DNA from: Catalimonadaceae bacterium JC749
GTDB lineage: Bacteria; Bacteroidota; Bacteroidia; Cytophagales; Cyclobacteriaceae
Direction of reading: 5' to 3'
Assembly: GCA_021730635.1 (NCBI GenBank)
Contig: JAJNNC010000007.1
Coordinates: forward strand, 89,100-153,099
Length of the DNA stretch: 64,000 nt
Part shown: positions 1 through 8,605 of the stretch, piece after piece
Layout of the letters: every line of letters begins with the position of its first letter
How positions within the stretch are numbered: position 1 is the first letter of the stretch
Program-made: the position numbers and the translations under genes
The notes under the pieces: generated by a model
Seen by the model: only the letters and a program-made list of their open reading frames with translations
Databases searched by the model: none
What the model was told of the DNA's origin: nothing

Positions 1-661
1 AGGGTTCATGAGGGGGTTCCTGCTTCACATCCTTCACTTCCCGGATCGCTTCCATGATGGTGCTGGTGGCCCCTGCGATATCGTCGTCATAATCTATCCC
101 CACAATAAACTCCATGCGGAAAAAACCGTCACGGGTATAATTCTCTACCGGCTCCTGCAACAGGTTTCCATTAGGAAGAAATACATCCCTTCCGTCAAAA
201 GTCTTGATGTGTGTATAACGGAAGTCCAGTGACTTCACCTTACCGAAAATATCACCTACTTTGATAGCGTCATCCAGGCGAAAGGGACGGTTAAAAGCTA
301 AAATAATTCCTGCCAGAAAGTTCTCTCCAATATCTTTAAAGGCAAATCCTAAAACCAGGGTAGTCACCCCAGTGGCAGCCAGCAAACCGCCTGCTATGCC
401 ACTGAGACCCGCTGCCTGCAAGGCCAGCATCAACACCAGTATCACCAAGGCTGCTTTCAGCATATTAGCAATAAAACGACCCATTAGCGGATCTTGCATC
501 CCCGTCTGCAACTTACGTCTCAACAGGCGGCTCAACCAACTGGCGATAAACAACCCGATGATAATGACGAGAATGGCCATTCCTAAACGGGGGAGAACCT
601 CCAGAAATTCCTCCCAATACGTTTCCAGTATGTCAATAAAGTCTTTTGTGTTTTCTTCCAT
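1..661 (-). CDS. MscS-family mechanosensitive ion channel (C-terminus beyond window)
   Basis: Reading the minus strand from the ATG at 661 gives an open frame to the window edge (220 residues). A hydrophobic helix lies at about residues 26-45 and a second at about 66-88. The Gly/Ala-rich pore helix follows (AGGLLAATGVTTLVLGFAF), then the beta domain with FNRPFRLDDAIKVGD and FLPNGNLLQEPVENYTR, both standard MscS signatures. The N-terminus is short, as in MscS-like channels with few membrane helices. The family gates in the inner membrane under tension and releases solutes on hypo-osmotic shock. The C-terminal domain is not visible. The family assignment is firm; the subfamily is not resolved. 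Confidence 0.93.
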   Translation of the reverse strand, partial: MEENTKDFIDILETYWEEFLEVLPRLGMAILVIIIGLFIASWLSRLLRRKLQTGMQDPLMGRFIANMLKAALVILVLMLALQAAGLSGIAGGLLAATGVTTLVLGFAFKDIGENFLAGIILAFNRPFRLDDAIKVGDIFGKVKSLDFRYTHIKTFDGRDVFLPNGNLLQEPVENYTRDGFFRMEFIVGIDYDDDIAGATSTIMEAIREVKDVKQEPPHEP

Positions 662-851
662 AGTTGCACTAAAACTATTGTATAAGCCTGCTTGCAAATG
701 AATTGTTTGAATTTTGAAAGGAAACCCACAGGGTATCCTTTCTTCCTCGCAATGGGACGTTGACAGAAAATTTTCCGGATGTCTCCCGGCCCTGGTGTGC
801 AGGCCACTGTTTATCTATGAAATTATTTATTTATTTTACAGCGTTTATAGC

Positions 852-874
852 ACCGGAGGCTCCTCCGGTTTTTT
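852..874 (+). terminator. Orphan intrinsic-terminator hairpin
   Basis: ACCGGAGG (852-859) pairs with CCTCCGGT (862-869) and is followed directly by a T run on the plus strand, which is the form of a Rho-independent terminator. No plus-strand gene lies between 1 and 851, so the transcript it would end is unexplained. It sits about 30 bases before the acyl-CoA-dehydrogenase-like gene and could be an attenuator or the end of a small RNA. Confidence 0.6.
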
Positions 875-902
875 GTTGGAATACGTGTAAACATACAGTG
901 AT

Positions 903-2021
903 ATGAATTTCCTTCATCATCCGAATGAAGTATTAGACAAAGCGTTAACAGAAACTATCAGAAGTTGCGGATCTCAGGCAGAAGATAAAGGTTATCTGAC
1001 CCGCGAACAATTGCAGATTATTTATGAGCATGACTGGTTTCGCATGTTTGTGCCGGCTTCTCTGGGCGGACAGGAACTGCCTCTATTAGAAGCCCTGAAG
1101 CTACTGGAAGCCGCTGCTTATGCGGAAGGGAGTTTTGGCTGGACCCTTAACTTAGGAGCCGGTGCCAATTTGTTTGCCGCTTATATTGACCCGGCGGTGA
1201 GTCGCACTGTTTTCCATAGCCCCAGGGTATGTATTGCAGGGAGTGGAGCCCTGGGTGGTACCGCTGAAGACAAGGGCGATTTTTTTTGGGTCAGTGGACA
1301 ATGGAAATATGCCAGTGGCTCCAGCCATGCTACTGTATTTACTGCCAATTGTGTCATATCGCCTTCTACCGGCGAAACAGGTACACCCTCCTTTCGTTCC
1401 TTTCTGTTTTTCCCCGACGAAGTAACGGTAAAGGATACCTGGCGTTCTTACGGATTAAAAGCATCCGCCAGTCATGATTTTGAGGTCCATCCGGTGAAAG
1501 TACCTAAAGAACGGGTTTTTAATTTACTGGAACCCTCTCCTTATGAGCAGGATACGCTCTATCGCTTTCCCTTCATGCCCTTTGCCGAACTGACGACTGC
1601 CCTGCAACTGACAGGCATGGCCTGGCATTTTATAGAAGAAATCAACCTGCTTTTACAACAAAAGAAGGATAGCCAGGATACCCTGTTAAAAGAACATGTT
1701 AAGGTGAAAGATACGCTGGCACAGGCGGAAGCCAGCCTGGAATCAGCGAGAGCCTGGCTGTATATGTTGGCTGCAGAAGCCTGGCAGGCTTGTGAAGACG
1801 GCTCTTTGCCTGCTGAGAATTTGCAACGGAAAATCAGTCTGGCGGCCAGACAGGCAGCCAAAGCAGCCAGCGAAAGTGCATCCGCTTTGTATCCTCTGGC
1901 AGGGATGAGCATCCTTGCGCCGGACAAATCCCTCAACCGTATATGGCGTGATTTACATACCGCGACACAACATATACTGGTTTCTCCCATGGGATTCGCT
2001 GCTCAAAGTAAGCTTTGCTAA
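903..2021 (+). CDS. Acyl-CoA dehydrogenase-fold flavoprotein
   Basis: The 372-residue protein has the acyl-CoA dehydrogenase layout: a helical N-terminal domain (FVPASLGGQELPLLEAL at about 50-66), a central beta domain (FFWVSGQWKYASGSSHA, about 126-142) and a C-terminal helical domain ending in RIWRDLHTATQHIL. This arrangement is shared by true dehydrogenases and by flavin-dependent class D monooxygenases of the HpaB/DszC type. The GxWxxxSG segment and the RxWRDxHTATQH ending resemble the monooxygenase side. FAD or FMN binding and the substrate are inferred from the fold only. It stands alone, with no electron-transfer flavoprotein or reductase gene beside it. Confidence 0.75.
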   Translation: MNFLHHPNEVLDKALTETIRSCGSQAEDKGYLTREQLQIIYEHDWFRMFVPASLGGQELPLLEALKLLEAAAYAEGSFGWTLNLGAGANLFAAYIDPAVSRTVFHSPRVCIAGSGALGGTAEDKGDFFWVSGQWKYASGSSHATVFTANCVISPSTGETGTPSFRSFLFFPDEVTVKDTWRSYGLKASASHDFEVHPVKVPKERVFNLLEPSPYEQDTLYRFPFMPFAELTTALQLTGMAWHFIEEINLLLQQKKDSQDTLLKEHVKVKDTLAQAEASLESARAWLYMLAAEAWQACEDGSLPAENLQRKISLAARQAAKAASESASALYPLAGMSILAPDKSLNRIWRDLHTATQHILVSPMGFAAQSKLC

Positions 2022-2167
2022 GATTAATGTATTCTCACACTTCTTTAGCTACTGACAAATAGCGTTGAAAATTCAGTATGATTAGTTTTAACAGGAAGTA
2101 GTATTTTACCTGCTAAAATGATAATTTTCCAAGTAACTCCTACAAACAACCTTAAACCTTGATCAGT

Positions 2168-3046
2168 ATGTTAAAGTATGTTATCCTTTTCTTAATCCTC
2201 TTCAGTAGTATTGGTATTATAAAGGCTCAAAACGATACCCTTCGTATTATCGTGATTGGTGCTCATCCGGATGACTGTGATTTAGATGCCGGTGGCACAG
2301 CCGCACTTTTTGCCAATATGGGGCATGCTGTCAAATTCGTGTCGGTGACCAATGGCGACGCGGGGCACCAGGAGCAGGGAGGCGGTATGTTGGCCAAACG
2401 CCGGATAGCAGAGGCACAGGAAGCAGGCCGTCGGCTGGGCGTTACCTATGAGGTATTAGACCACCACGATGGAGAATTATTGCCTACCTTGCCTATCCGC
2501 TTAGAAATTATCAGAAAGATACGCGAGTGGAATGCGGATGTAGTGATTGCACCCCGTCCGAATGATTATCATCCTGACCACCGCTATACCGGGGTGCTGG
2601 TGCAGGATGCTGCTTATATGGTTGGCGTTCCCAATGTGGCACCGGATACGCCTCCTTTACAGAAGAATCCCGTTTTTCTCTATTCCCAGGACGGCTTCCA
2701 GCGTCCGAATCCTTTCCGGCCGGACATCGTGGTGGACATCACCGAAACCTTTGATCAGAAGGTAGCGGCGCTGGATGCCCACGAATCCCAGGTGTATGAA
2801 TGGCTTCCCTGGATTGGCGGCTTCGCCGATGAGGTGCCACAGGATACCACCGAACGGAAAAAGTGGTTGGCAGAAAACCGGAAGGGTAGCATTTCCCCGG
2901 AAGCCAGAAAATCACTGGAGAAGTGGTATGGGCAAGAACGTGCTGCCCAGGTTCAACAGGCGGAAGCCTTTGAGATCTGTGAGTATGGCACCCAGCCCAG
3001 CGAAGAAGAAATCAAACGCTTGTTTCCTATGTTAGAAAACCAATAA
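2168..3046 (+). CDS. PIG-L (LmbE-like) family deacetylase, secreted
   Basis: An N-terminal signal peptide (MLKYVILFLILFSSIGIIKAQ) precedes the PIG-L domain. The zinc motif AHPDD is at about residue 31, and the later HPDHR motif (PNDYHPDHRYTG, near 137) supplies further ligands. PIG-L enzymes remove N-acetyl groups from GlcNAc-type sugars or related compounds. The ATG at 2168 is chosen over the TTG at 2159 because it gives a clean signal peptide. At about 292 residues it fits the small secreted PIG-L proteins often found in Bacteroidota. The substrate is unknown. The convergent Gfo/Idh/MocA gene may act on related sugars, but that is inference from position alone. Confidence 0.9.
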   Translation: MLKYVILFLILFSSIGIIKAQNDTLRIIVIGAHPDDCDLDAGGTAALFANMGHAVKFVSVTNGDAGHQEQGGGMLAKRRIAEAQEAGRRLGVTYEVLDHHDGELLPTLPIRLEIIRKIREWNADVVIAPRPNDYHPDHRYTGVLVQDAAYMVGVPNVAPDTPPLQKNPVFLYSQDGFQRPNPFRPDIVVDITETFDQKVAALDAHESQVYEWLPWIGGFADEVPQDTTERKKWLAENRKGSISPEARKSLEKWYGQERAAQVQQAEAFEICEYGTQPSEEEIKRLFPMLENQ

Positions 3047-3076
3047 GGCTTTCCTGATGACTATAGCAGCATATGG

Positions 3077-4360
3077 TTATACCAAATCCCATGCCTTGCG
3101 ATAGTCTCTGGATAAATAGCTGTTGGCTTCCTTATCGCCTTTGAATTTCTCTTTTTTAGGGTTCCATTCCAGCTTCCTTTTCAGCCGGTAAGCAATGAGG
3201 CCTAAATGCATCGGCAGCGTCATCTCCCGGGCATAAGCCAGATTGGATTCCGGCTGAGTACGGGCCTTTACCGCATCCACGAAATTCTGCTGATGACCTG
3301 GCGACCGCGGAATGGTCTGAGGAATTTCCGGCAGATCTGTCACGGTTTCTCCATTGATGGTAATCTGCCTGGTTTCATAATCACAGAGCAAAGTCCCTTG
3401 ATCCCCTTCAAAGTAGGCTCCAATGCCCCTGTCGGCAGCGCCCGGCACATCAGGGGGTTGAGAAGTCCAGTAAAGATTCAGGTTGTCAAACGCATAATCC
3501 ACCTCAATCCAGGCAGGCGCATCGGCAATGCCTTTGGGTGCTTCCCCCCGGGCCGTGATGCTTTTCAGACCGGTAGGTTGAACAGACCAGTAGACAATAT
3601 CGGCAATATGGCACCAGAAATCGGCAAAGATGCCACCGGAATAGTCCAGGAAATAACGATAGGTAAAGTGGCAGCGCTGCGGAATGTAATCTACATAAGG
3701 AGCAGGTCCCAGCCACATGTCCCAGTTCAGGGTGGCAGGCGGCTCCTGGGGTTGAGCCTGCCCCAGGTCAGGGGGTGTGCCTGTTTTCCATAGCCGGACG
3801 GTATGCACTTTGCCGATGGCACCAGCCCGGATGATTTCTACCACGCGGTGATAATTATCGCCTGCATGAATCTGTGTGCCCAGCTGGAAGACACGGTCAT
3901 ACCGTTGCAAAGCCTTCAGCATGTCCTGCCCTTCCTTCACATCATAAGAAAGGGGTTTTTCACCATACACATCTTTTCCGGCCTGAAAGGCCAGGGTAGC
4001 GATCTGCGCATGCCAGTGATCGGGCGTGGCACAGGTAATGGCATCAATATCCTGCCGGTCCAGCACATGTCTGAAATCCGCATAACCCTGGGCTTTAGAG
4101 CCGGGCTGTAGTTTTTTCAGTGCCTGTAAACTTTGGTTCAAATGAACTTCATCCACATCGCAAAGGGCAACTACTTCTACTTCCGGCAGGCCGGCAAACC
4201 ATTGGAGGTGGTTATTGCCCATACCTCCCACGCCAATATGCGCTACGCGCAAACGGTCGCTGGGCGCTGCTTTTCGCAGTATTGCCGGACACAGGGCCAG
4301 TCCTAGGGCTCCTACGCCACTTTGTTTCAGAAATGTTCTCCGGTTCAGAGGTTGGTTCAT
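3077..4360 (-). CDS. Gfo/Idh/MocA-family oxidoreductase with Tat signal
   Basis: The N-terminus NRRTFLKQSGVGALGLAL is a twin-arginine export signal. A Rossmann fold follows with IGVGGMG at about residues 42-48, then the family motif GEKPLSYD (EKP at 134-136), whose lysine is catalytic in family members. The rest is the alpha/beta substrate domain, giving 427 residues in all. Such exported NAD(P)-dependent sugar oxidoreductases are common in Bacteroidota and act on sugars or inositols in the periplasm, often with the nucleotide tightly bound. Its 3' end faces the PIG-L gene across 30 bases. The substrate cannot be inferred from the sequence. Confidence 0.92.
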   Translation of the reverse strand: MNQPLNRRTFLKQSGVGALGLALCPAILRKAAPSDRLRVAHIGVGGMGNNHLQWFAGLPEVEVVALCDVDEVHLNQSLQALKKLQPGSKAQGYADFRHVLDRQDIDAITCATPDHWHAQIATLAFQAGKDVYGEKPLSYDVKEGQDMLKALQRYDRVFQLGTQIHAGDNYHRVVEIIRAGAIGKVHTVRLWKTGTPPDLGQAQPQEPPATLNWDMWLGPAPYVDYIPQRCHFTYRYFLDYSGGIFADFWCHIADIVYWSVQPTGLKSITARGEAPKGIADAPAWIEVDYAFDNLNLYWTSQPPDVPGAADRGIGAYFEGDQGTLLCDYETRQITINGETVTDLPEIPQTIPRSPGHQQNFVDAVKARTQPESNLAYAREMTLPMHLGLIAYRLKRKLEWNPKKEKFKGDKEANSYLSRDYRKAWDLV

Positions 4361-4451
4361 ACGATTGTATAGCTTTGAATGGTTAAGTTACCGGACAAAA
4401 TAAGGATATTCTCTCACATATGGATGCTTAGCGGTTGGTATTCTCAGGTTC

Positions 4452-5009
4452 TTATGCCTCTTTGATATATTCCATGGTCCACACATTTTGTCTGGGCAGC
4501 CCTTTTTCCAAACGGGCTCGGTCAACCACCTTTTGAATGAAGTCTGTCTTTGCCTGGGTATATCCTTCAAGAGAAGCGTATTGCTTTAAGGCCAGACAGC
4601 GTTTCAAGTCATTGTATTCAAGCACAAGCTCAGGCTGTTTCTTGAGATAATCCCGGAATAAGATTTCATTCCGCATATAAAAGTCATTGTCAAAGGGCAT
4701 GATATGGAGATTATGCGTCCAGTTATTTGCCGCGCTATATTTGGCAAAAAGATGCCTCCCGATCATATCCGTGGGGGTGTGCCGGTAATGGTTGCCTGCT
4801 AAGGCCTGTTGGTAATAAGAAGTGCTATGAAAAGGGAAGACCGCCATAAAAATATCAATGACGGGTTTGGCCATCAATCCCCGAATCGATGTGCTGCCCA
4901 CATGTTCAATGGCTTTTACATGATCCTGAAAAGTATAGAGTAAACTCTTTTGCTCCAGCTCGAAGGCTTTTTTCCAGCTTTCGCTGTATTCCGTAAGTTC
5001 GATAGTCAT
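4452..5009 (-). CDS. GrpB-family (UPF0157) nucleotidyltransferase-fold protein
   Basis: The 185-residue protein matches the GrpB family: IEHVGSTSIRGLMAKPVIDIF (about 36-56) is the nucleotidyltransferase-like core with the Gly-Ser pair and an acidic residue. A second conserved block, NNWTHNLHIMPFDND, lies near 94-108 with FRDYL following. The family is widespread, sometimes fused to dephospho-CoA kinase, and has no settled function. The gene stands apart from its neighbours, just left of the AT-rich decayed stretch. Confidence 0.85.
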   Translation of the reverse strand: MTIELTEYSESWKKAFELEQKSLLYTFQDHVKAIEHVGSTSIRGLMAKPVIDIFMAVFPFHSTSYYQQALAGNHYRHTPTDMIGRHLFAKYSAANNWTHNLHIMPFDNDFYMRNEILFRDYLKKQPELVLEYNDLKRCLALKQYASLEGYTQAKTDFIQKVVDRARLEKGLPRQNVWTMEYIKEA

Positions 5010-5203
5010 GATGGATGCAGGCTAATCTTATAAGGTCAACGCTGTATTTCCTTTTTCTCAACATACGGATTTTCTTTCTACATAGTCTAAAACAGCCGAT
5101 ATACTAGAGCCAGCTTTGTTTGTATCTACCTTTCAAATATCAGTTTTTGTGCTTGGAGCGAAAAACTTTAAGCACTTTTATCATTAGGATTGGCTAGCCT
5201 GCC

Positions 5204-5549
5204 TTAGCTGAATTCAAGCATTTTAGGCAGAAACACAATCAATCCGATCATCAGAGCAGTCATGGAACTGATGAGAACTCCTGCAGCCGACATATCCTTG
5301 ATCTTCTTTATCATTTCATGTTTCTCAGGATGCACAAAGTCTGCTATATTTTCAATGACCGATAGCAAAAACAAGGACAATCCAATCAGCCAACGATATG
5401 TTTAAGCATATTCCTGCTACAATAACACAGAAAGCGACCCATAAATGTATTCTAGCATTGTGCTCTTCGGCAAGCAGTATTTTCAATCCGTTGAAAGCAA
5501 ATCCAAAACTCCTGATTTGTTTTCTTATTGAGATTTTTTTTGGTTTCAT
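5204..5549 (-). pseudogene. dgkA: Diacylglycerol kinase remnant with internal deletion and frameshift
   Basis: From the ATG at 5549 the first frame gives about 64 residues typical of prokaryotic diacylglycerol kinase (FGFAFNGLKILLAEEHNAR, then LADWIVLVFAIG) and stops at 5352. The sequence then continues in another frame (VIENIADFVHPEKHEMIKK ... MSAAGVLISS ... IVFLP) to a TAA at 5204-5206. The segment between FAIG and the ENIADF block, which in the family holds the catalytic E..NTA motif, is missing. About 30 bases appear deleted, shifting the frame. The family is a three-helix membrane enzyme that recycles diacylglycerol to phosphatidic acid. Loss of the active-site stretch makes activity very unlikely. 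Confidence 0.85.
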
Positions 5550-5635
5550 TGTTTTTTCTGTCCTCTAACGTAGCACAGGCACTAGAGAGGCTTTTACTGA
5601 AGCATAATGCTTATGCAATAGCCTGTTGCATGCAT

Positions 5636-6481
5636 TTATGCTTTTTCTGCTAACTCAAATATTGTGATTTCTGGTCTCACATTGAATCTCACTTGCCATA
5701 GATGGCCAATGGCTCTGTTGATGTATAGTGTTCTTTCGTTTTCTAAAGCTATTTTGCCTGAAGAATATCTTTTGTTCGCTACGGGAAGCATAGGCGGATT
5801 TAAGAAGGGTGGTTTACATTGTCCCCCGTGCGTATGACCTTATAAAATCCAACCTTTATAGTGATGCCAAACAGGTAAGTCGCACACATCAGGGTTGTGA
5901 CATAACACTATACTGGCCTTTGCCTCATCATAGCTCTCCATCACTTTCATTGGATTAAAGTTCAGCGCCCAATAATCATCAAATCCAATGATGTTCAATC
6001 CACCTATTTCCGCTTGTTCATTTTTCAGCATCCTGATGCCAGCATGCTCCAGCTGGCTAGAAATCTTATCGGCTACGTCTTGTTCTGCCCAATTTCTGCC
6101 ATAATCATGATTTCCTAAGACTCCCACAGTGCCGAATTTCCCTCTTACAGTATACTGTAAGACTTCGTTTAGTTGATCAAATTGTTTTTCGTTTTCATAG
6201 CTTACAAAATCTCCCGTATAGACCACAAAATCTGGATTCAATGTCTGCGCTTCTTTGAAAGAATCTATGATATATTGATAGTCAAATCGGTTGCCAATAT
6301 GGATATCACTGATTTGCATTAAAGTTTTCCCTATCAACTCAGGGGGCAAATGCCTAACCGGCATTTTTATCTTCACAAATTCAAGCCAAAAAGGTTCGAT
6401 TCGCCAAGTGTAAAGTCCAGTGAGACAACTTATCCCTACAGTTGATAATAGACCATTCTTAATAAATGTTCTTCTTTTCAT
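5636..6481 (-). pseudogene. Calcineurin-like metallophosphoesterase interrupted by in-frame TAA
   Basis: The gene opens with a Tat-like signal (KRRTFIKNGLLSTVG) and carries the metallophosphoesterase motifs in order: SDIHIGN, YTGDFVS, GNHDYG and LCHNPD. At the point where homologues read SGHTHGG, the frame has TAA (5840-5842) followed in the same frame by GHTHGGQ and about 60 more family-like residues (NPPMLPVANKRYSSG, LYINRAIGH, RPEITIFEL) to the TAA at 5636-5638. One C-to-A change in a TCA serine codon would explain it. Without the GHTH metal ligands the truncated product (213 residues) should be inactive. Readthrough or an assembly error is possible. YaeI-type membrane-associated phosphodiesterases are the closest known architecture. 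Confidence 0.88.
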
Positions 6482-6586
6482 TTTTACTGAGCTATTATAA
6501 TTTGGTTATCTGTCGGGCTGCGCTTGTCTGCTTTTTTCTTCCAAACTGCAAAAATGGTGCGTAGAGCTATAGATTATTAAAGAACG

Positions 6587-7963
6587 TTATTCTGCAACAT
6601 GACAGTTAGCTTTTGTGAGGGGTAATACGTTCTTGTTCAATGCTGGTCTTTTTGTCATGTCAATCGGATAATTTTTCCTGAGCCTTTTTATGCAATAAAA
6701 AGAATTCATGAACAATGATAAACAGAAGGCTCCTCTCCTCAGCGAAAGAAACGATCTGAAAATTCTTATGAAGGAGTACTTTAATGAAAAAGCTCGCTTC
6801 CACAGTTCACGATGCGCATATAGTAATTCTTTTTCATTGATTCTTTTGGGTATAAACGCCACATTGTATCCGTTATAATAACTCCAGCCTCTTTCTTCAA
6901 TTATTCTGTTTTCAGCCTTTAATTGTTCGTAAATAGGCGTTCCCCTAAAGGGTGTCATGATACTTAAAAACGGAACGTCAATGCCAATTTCCATCAATCT
7001 ATCAGCCATTTCAACAATACTTTCCTGGTCATCATGGTCAAAGCCCGCGATGAATCCTGCCATCACGGCTATCCCTCTTTTCCTGATTTCCGAAACAGCT
7101 TTTTTATAGTTTTCTACCTTATTTTGTTTTTTGTTAGCATCCATGAGCGAATTTTTCCCAAACGATTCTATACCGAGAAATATGCCGATACAACCTGATT
7201 TTTTCATTAAATCGAGCAGCTCCGGATCTTTGGCTATATCCATGCTCGCTTGTGTAAGCCACCACTTGTTGAGCGGCATCATCTCATGCAGCAATTCCTT
7301 GATGTAGGGTCTTCTGATCGTTAGATTATCATCCCAAAACCAAACAACTTTTCTTTGCCACCAAAATTTGAATTTATCATAGGAGGCATCTCTAATGACA
7401 TCTTTCACGGGTCTTACTCTGAAACCCGGATTTAAAGAGGGAACGGTACAAAATGAACAGGAGAAGGGGCAGCCCCGCGTGGCTTGAATTACCTTTTTAA
7501 TAAAGAAAGCGTCGGATAACAGGTCATACCGTGGGGTTGGTAAGTCCTTCATATCACAAGGTGTTCCTGTATAGATTTCCTGTAAACTACGGTTCTCCAC
7601 GTCTTTCAACAGTTTCAGCCAGGCATCCTCTGCTTCACCCGTAACAATTGCATCGAAGTATTGTATGGCCTCTTCCGGACAATAGGTCACATGAGGCCCC
7701 CCGCCTACCACTATTTTTCCTTTTGCCCGAAATTGGTTGGCTAAATCATAGGCTGCATTGGCAAACCCACTGAAAAAAGAAATTGCTACAAGGTCAGTAT
7801 CAGACTCAACATCGATTTTGTCCACTTGCTGATGGAACACGCTTACCTGATGCTCTTTTGGGGTAATGCCAGCTAAATGGATGCCTGTGATGGGAGGAAC
7901 AAAATCCTTTTCGTGTCCCAATTCATAGCGTTGCATATACGCTATAATAATATCTATTTTCAT
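6587..7963 (-). CDS. B12-binding-domain radical SAM protein
   Basis: An N-terminal cobalamin-binding Rossmann domain (about 1-140, with VGGGPHVT and FDAIVTGEAE) precedes a radical SAM domain whose 4Fe-4S motif is CPFSCSFC in RGCPFSCSFCTVP near residue 165. The later blocks FLGIESFG, GFIAGFDHD and FLSIMTPFRGTPIY fit the family. The ATG at 7963 (MKIDIIIAY) is preferred to that at 7981, because the extra six residues are unlike a family N-terminus. Relatives carry out methylations or rearrangements, including on hopanoids and other lipids. The C-terminal 70 residues are basic and hydrophobic. No partner gene is adjacent, so the product is unknown. The gene is AT-rich, like its decayed neighbours. 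Confidence 0.9.
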   Translation of the reverse strand: MKIDIIIAYMQRYELGHEKDFVPPITGIHLAGITPKEHQVSVFHQQVDKIDVESDTDLVAISFFSGFANAAYDLANQFRAKGKIVVGGGPHVTYCPEEAIQYFDAIVTGEAEDAWLKLLKDVENRSLQEIYTGTPCDMKDLPTPRYDLLSDAFFIKKVIQATRGCPFSCSFCTVPSLNPGFRVRPVKDVIRDASYDKFKFWWQRKVVWFWDDNLTIRRPYIKELLHEMMPLNKWWLTQASMDIAKDPELLDLMKKSGCIGIFLGIESFGKNSLMDANKKQNKVENYKKAVSEIRKRGIAVMAGFIAGFDHDDQESIVEMADRLMEIGIDVPFLSIMTPFRGTPIYEQLKAENRIIEERGWSYYNGYNVAFIPKRINEKELLYAHRELWKRAFSLKYSFIRIFRSFLSLRRGAFCLSLFMNSFYCIKRLRKNYPIDMTKRPALNKNVLPLTKANCHVAE

Positions 7964-8133
7964 TGTTGTAATACCGCCCACCTATATCACTTGTAGCGGT
8001 TTTATAAGCACGTTTCTGTCCAATGAGGACTAATTATTTAAATGCCGAAAACACAATTGTACCACCGTATTTGCCATCATGTACATACGTTGTATGCGGT
8101 AGTGGTTATTCATTAGCTAATGAAGTTGAGGGA

Positions 8134-8469
8134 TTAATTCCACAACGTTCCATCTAAGCCCAAAACAATACCCATCCAAAGAGCAATGAGGAAGGCAACG
8201 AGGCTCAATACATAAACCAGGACAGTCATTACCTTACTTTGAGGGCGAATCAAGTCCTTACAATAAAAAGACAGAATACCAAAGGCTCCGGCTAAGGGCG
8301 TAATAATTAGGGGCCTGATTCTCCAGAATTTCCCCCAGTCTGGATTAGGGTCATCCACCGAGAATACAAAAAAAGAAATAATGATAAACCCAATGAAGGC
8401 GCCCAACAGCATTCTTTTCATGAGCGATTGTGGGTTGATTTGCGCTGGTAAATAGTTTTTTAGAATCAT
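8134..8469 (-). CDS. Small conserved membrane protein, three predicted helices
   Basis: The 111-residue protein has three hydrophobic helices (about 19-39, 51-68 and 80-104). A polar loop with the conserved-looking DDPNPDWGKFW segment joins the first two, followed by RPLIITPLAGAFG. Similar short proteins in Bacteroidota databases are sometimes labelled as potassium transporter KefB, but this one lacks the size and motifs of a KefB antiporter and I give it no function. A perfect inverted repeat lies 26 bases upstream of the start (see 8495-8513). Confidence 0.65.
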   Translation of the reverse strand: MILKNYLPAQINPQSLMKRMLLGAFIGFIIISFFVFSVDDPNPDWGKFWRIRPLIITPLAGAFGILSFYCKDLIRPQSKVMTVLVYVLSLVAFLIALWMGIVLGLDGTLWN

Positions 8470-8494
8470 GATGAAACAGTTTTTAAATTAAAAG

Positions 8495-8513
8495 TACTTT
8501 GAATTACAAAGTA
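8495..8513. promoter_or_regulatory. Inverted repeat upstream of small membrane protein gene
   Basis: TACTTTG (8495-8501) and CAAAGTA (8507-8513) are perfect inverted arms around AATTA. The repeat starts 26 bases before the ATG of the minus-strand membrane protein gene at 8469, and there is no T tract on the minus strand as expected of a terminator. A dimeric repressor operator is the natural reading, but the regulator is unknown. Confidence 0.45.
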
Positions 8514-8605
8514 AAATAATTTTTGAGATTCTACAAAAAATATTTCAAAGAAAATGATGGGTATTTCAACCAGCATCAGAAGGCCGGTTACTTGTTAATG
8601 CTTTA

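Noticed and set aside
8040-8110. Partly symmetric sequence around CATACGTTGTATG downstream of the small membrane protein gene, resembling an integron attC or a mobile element end
   Set aside because: The arms do not extend beyond a few bases, there is no integrase and no second copy, so an attC or insertion-sequence end cannot be supported.
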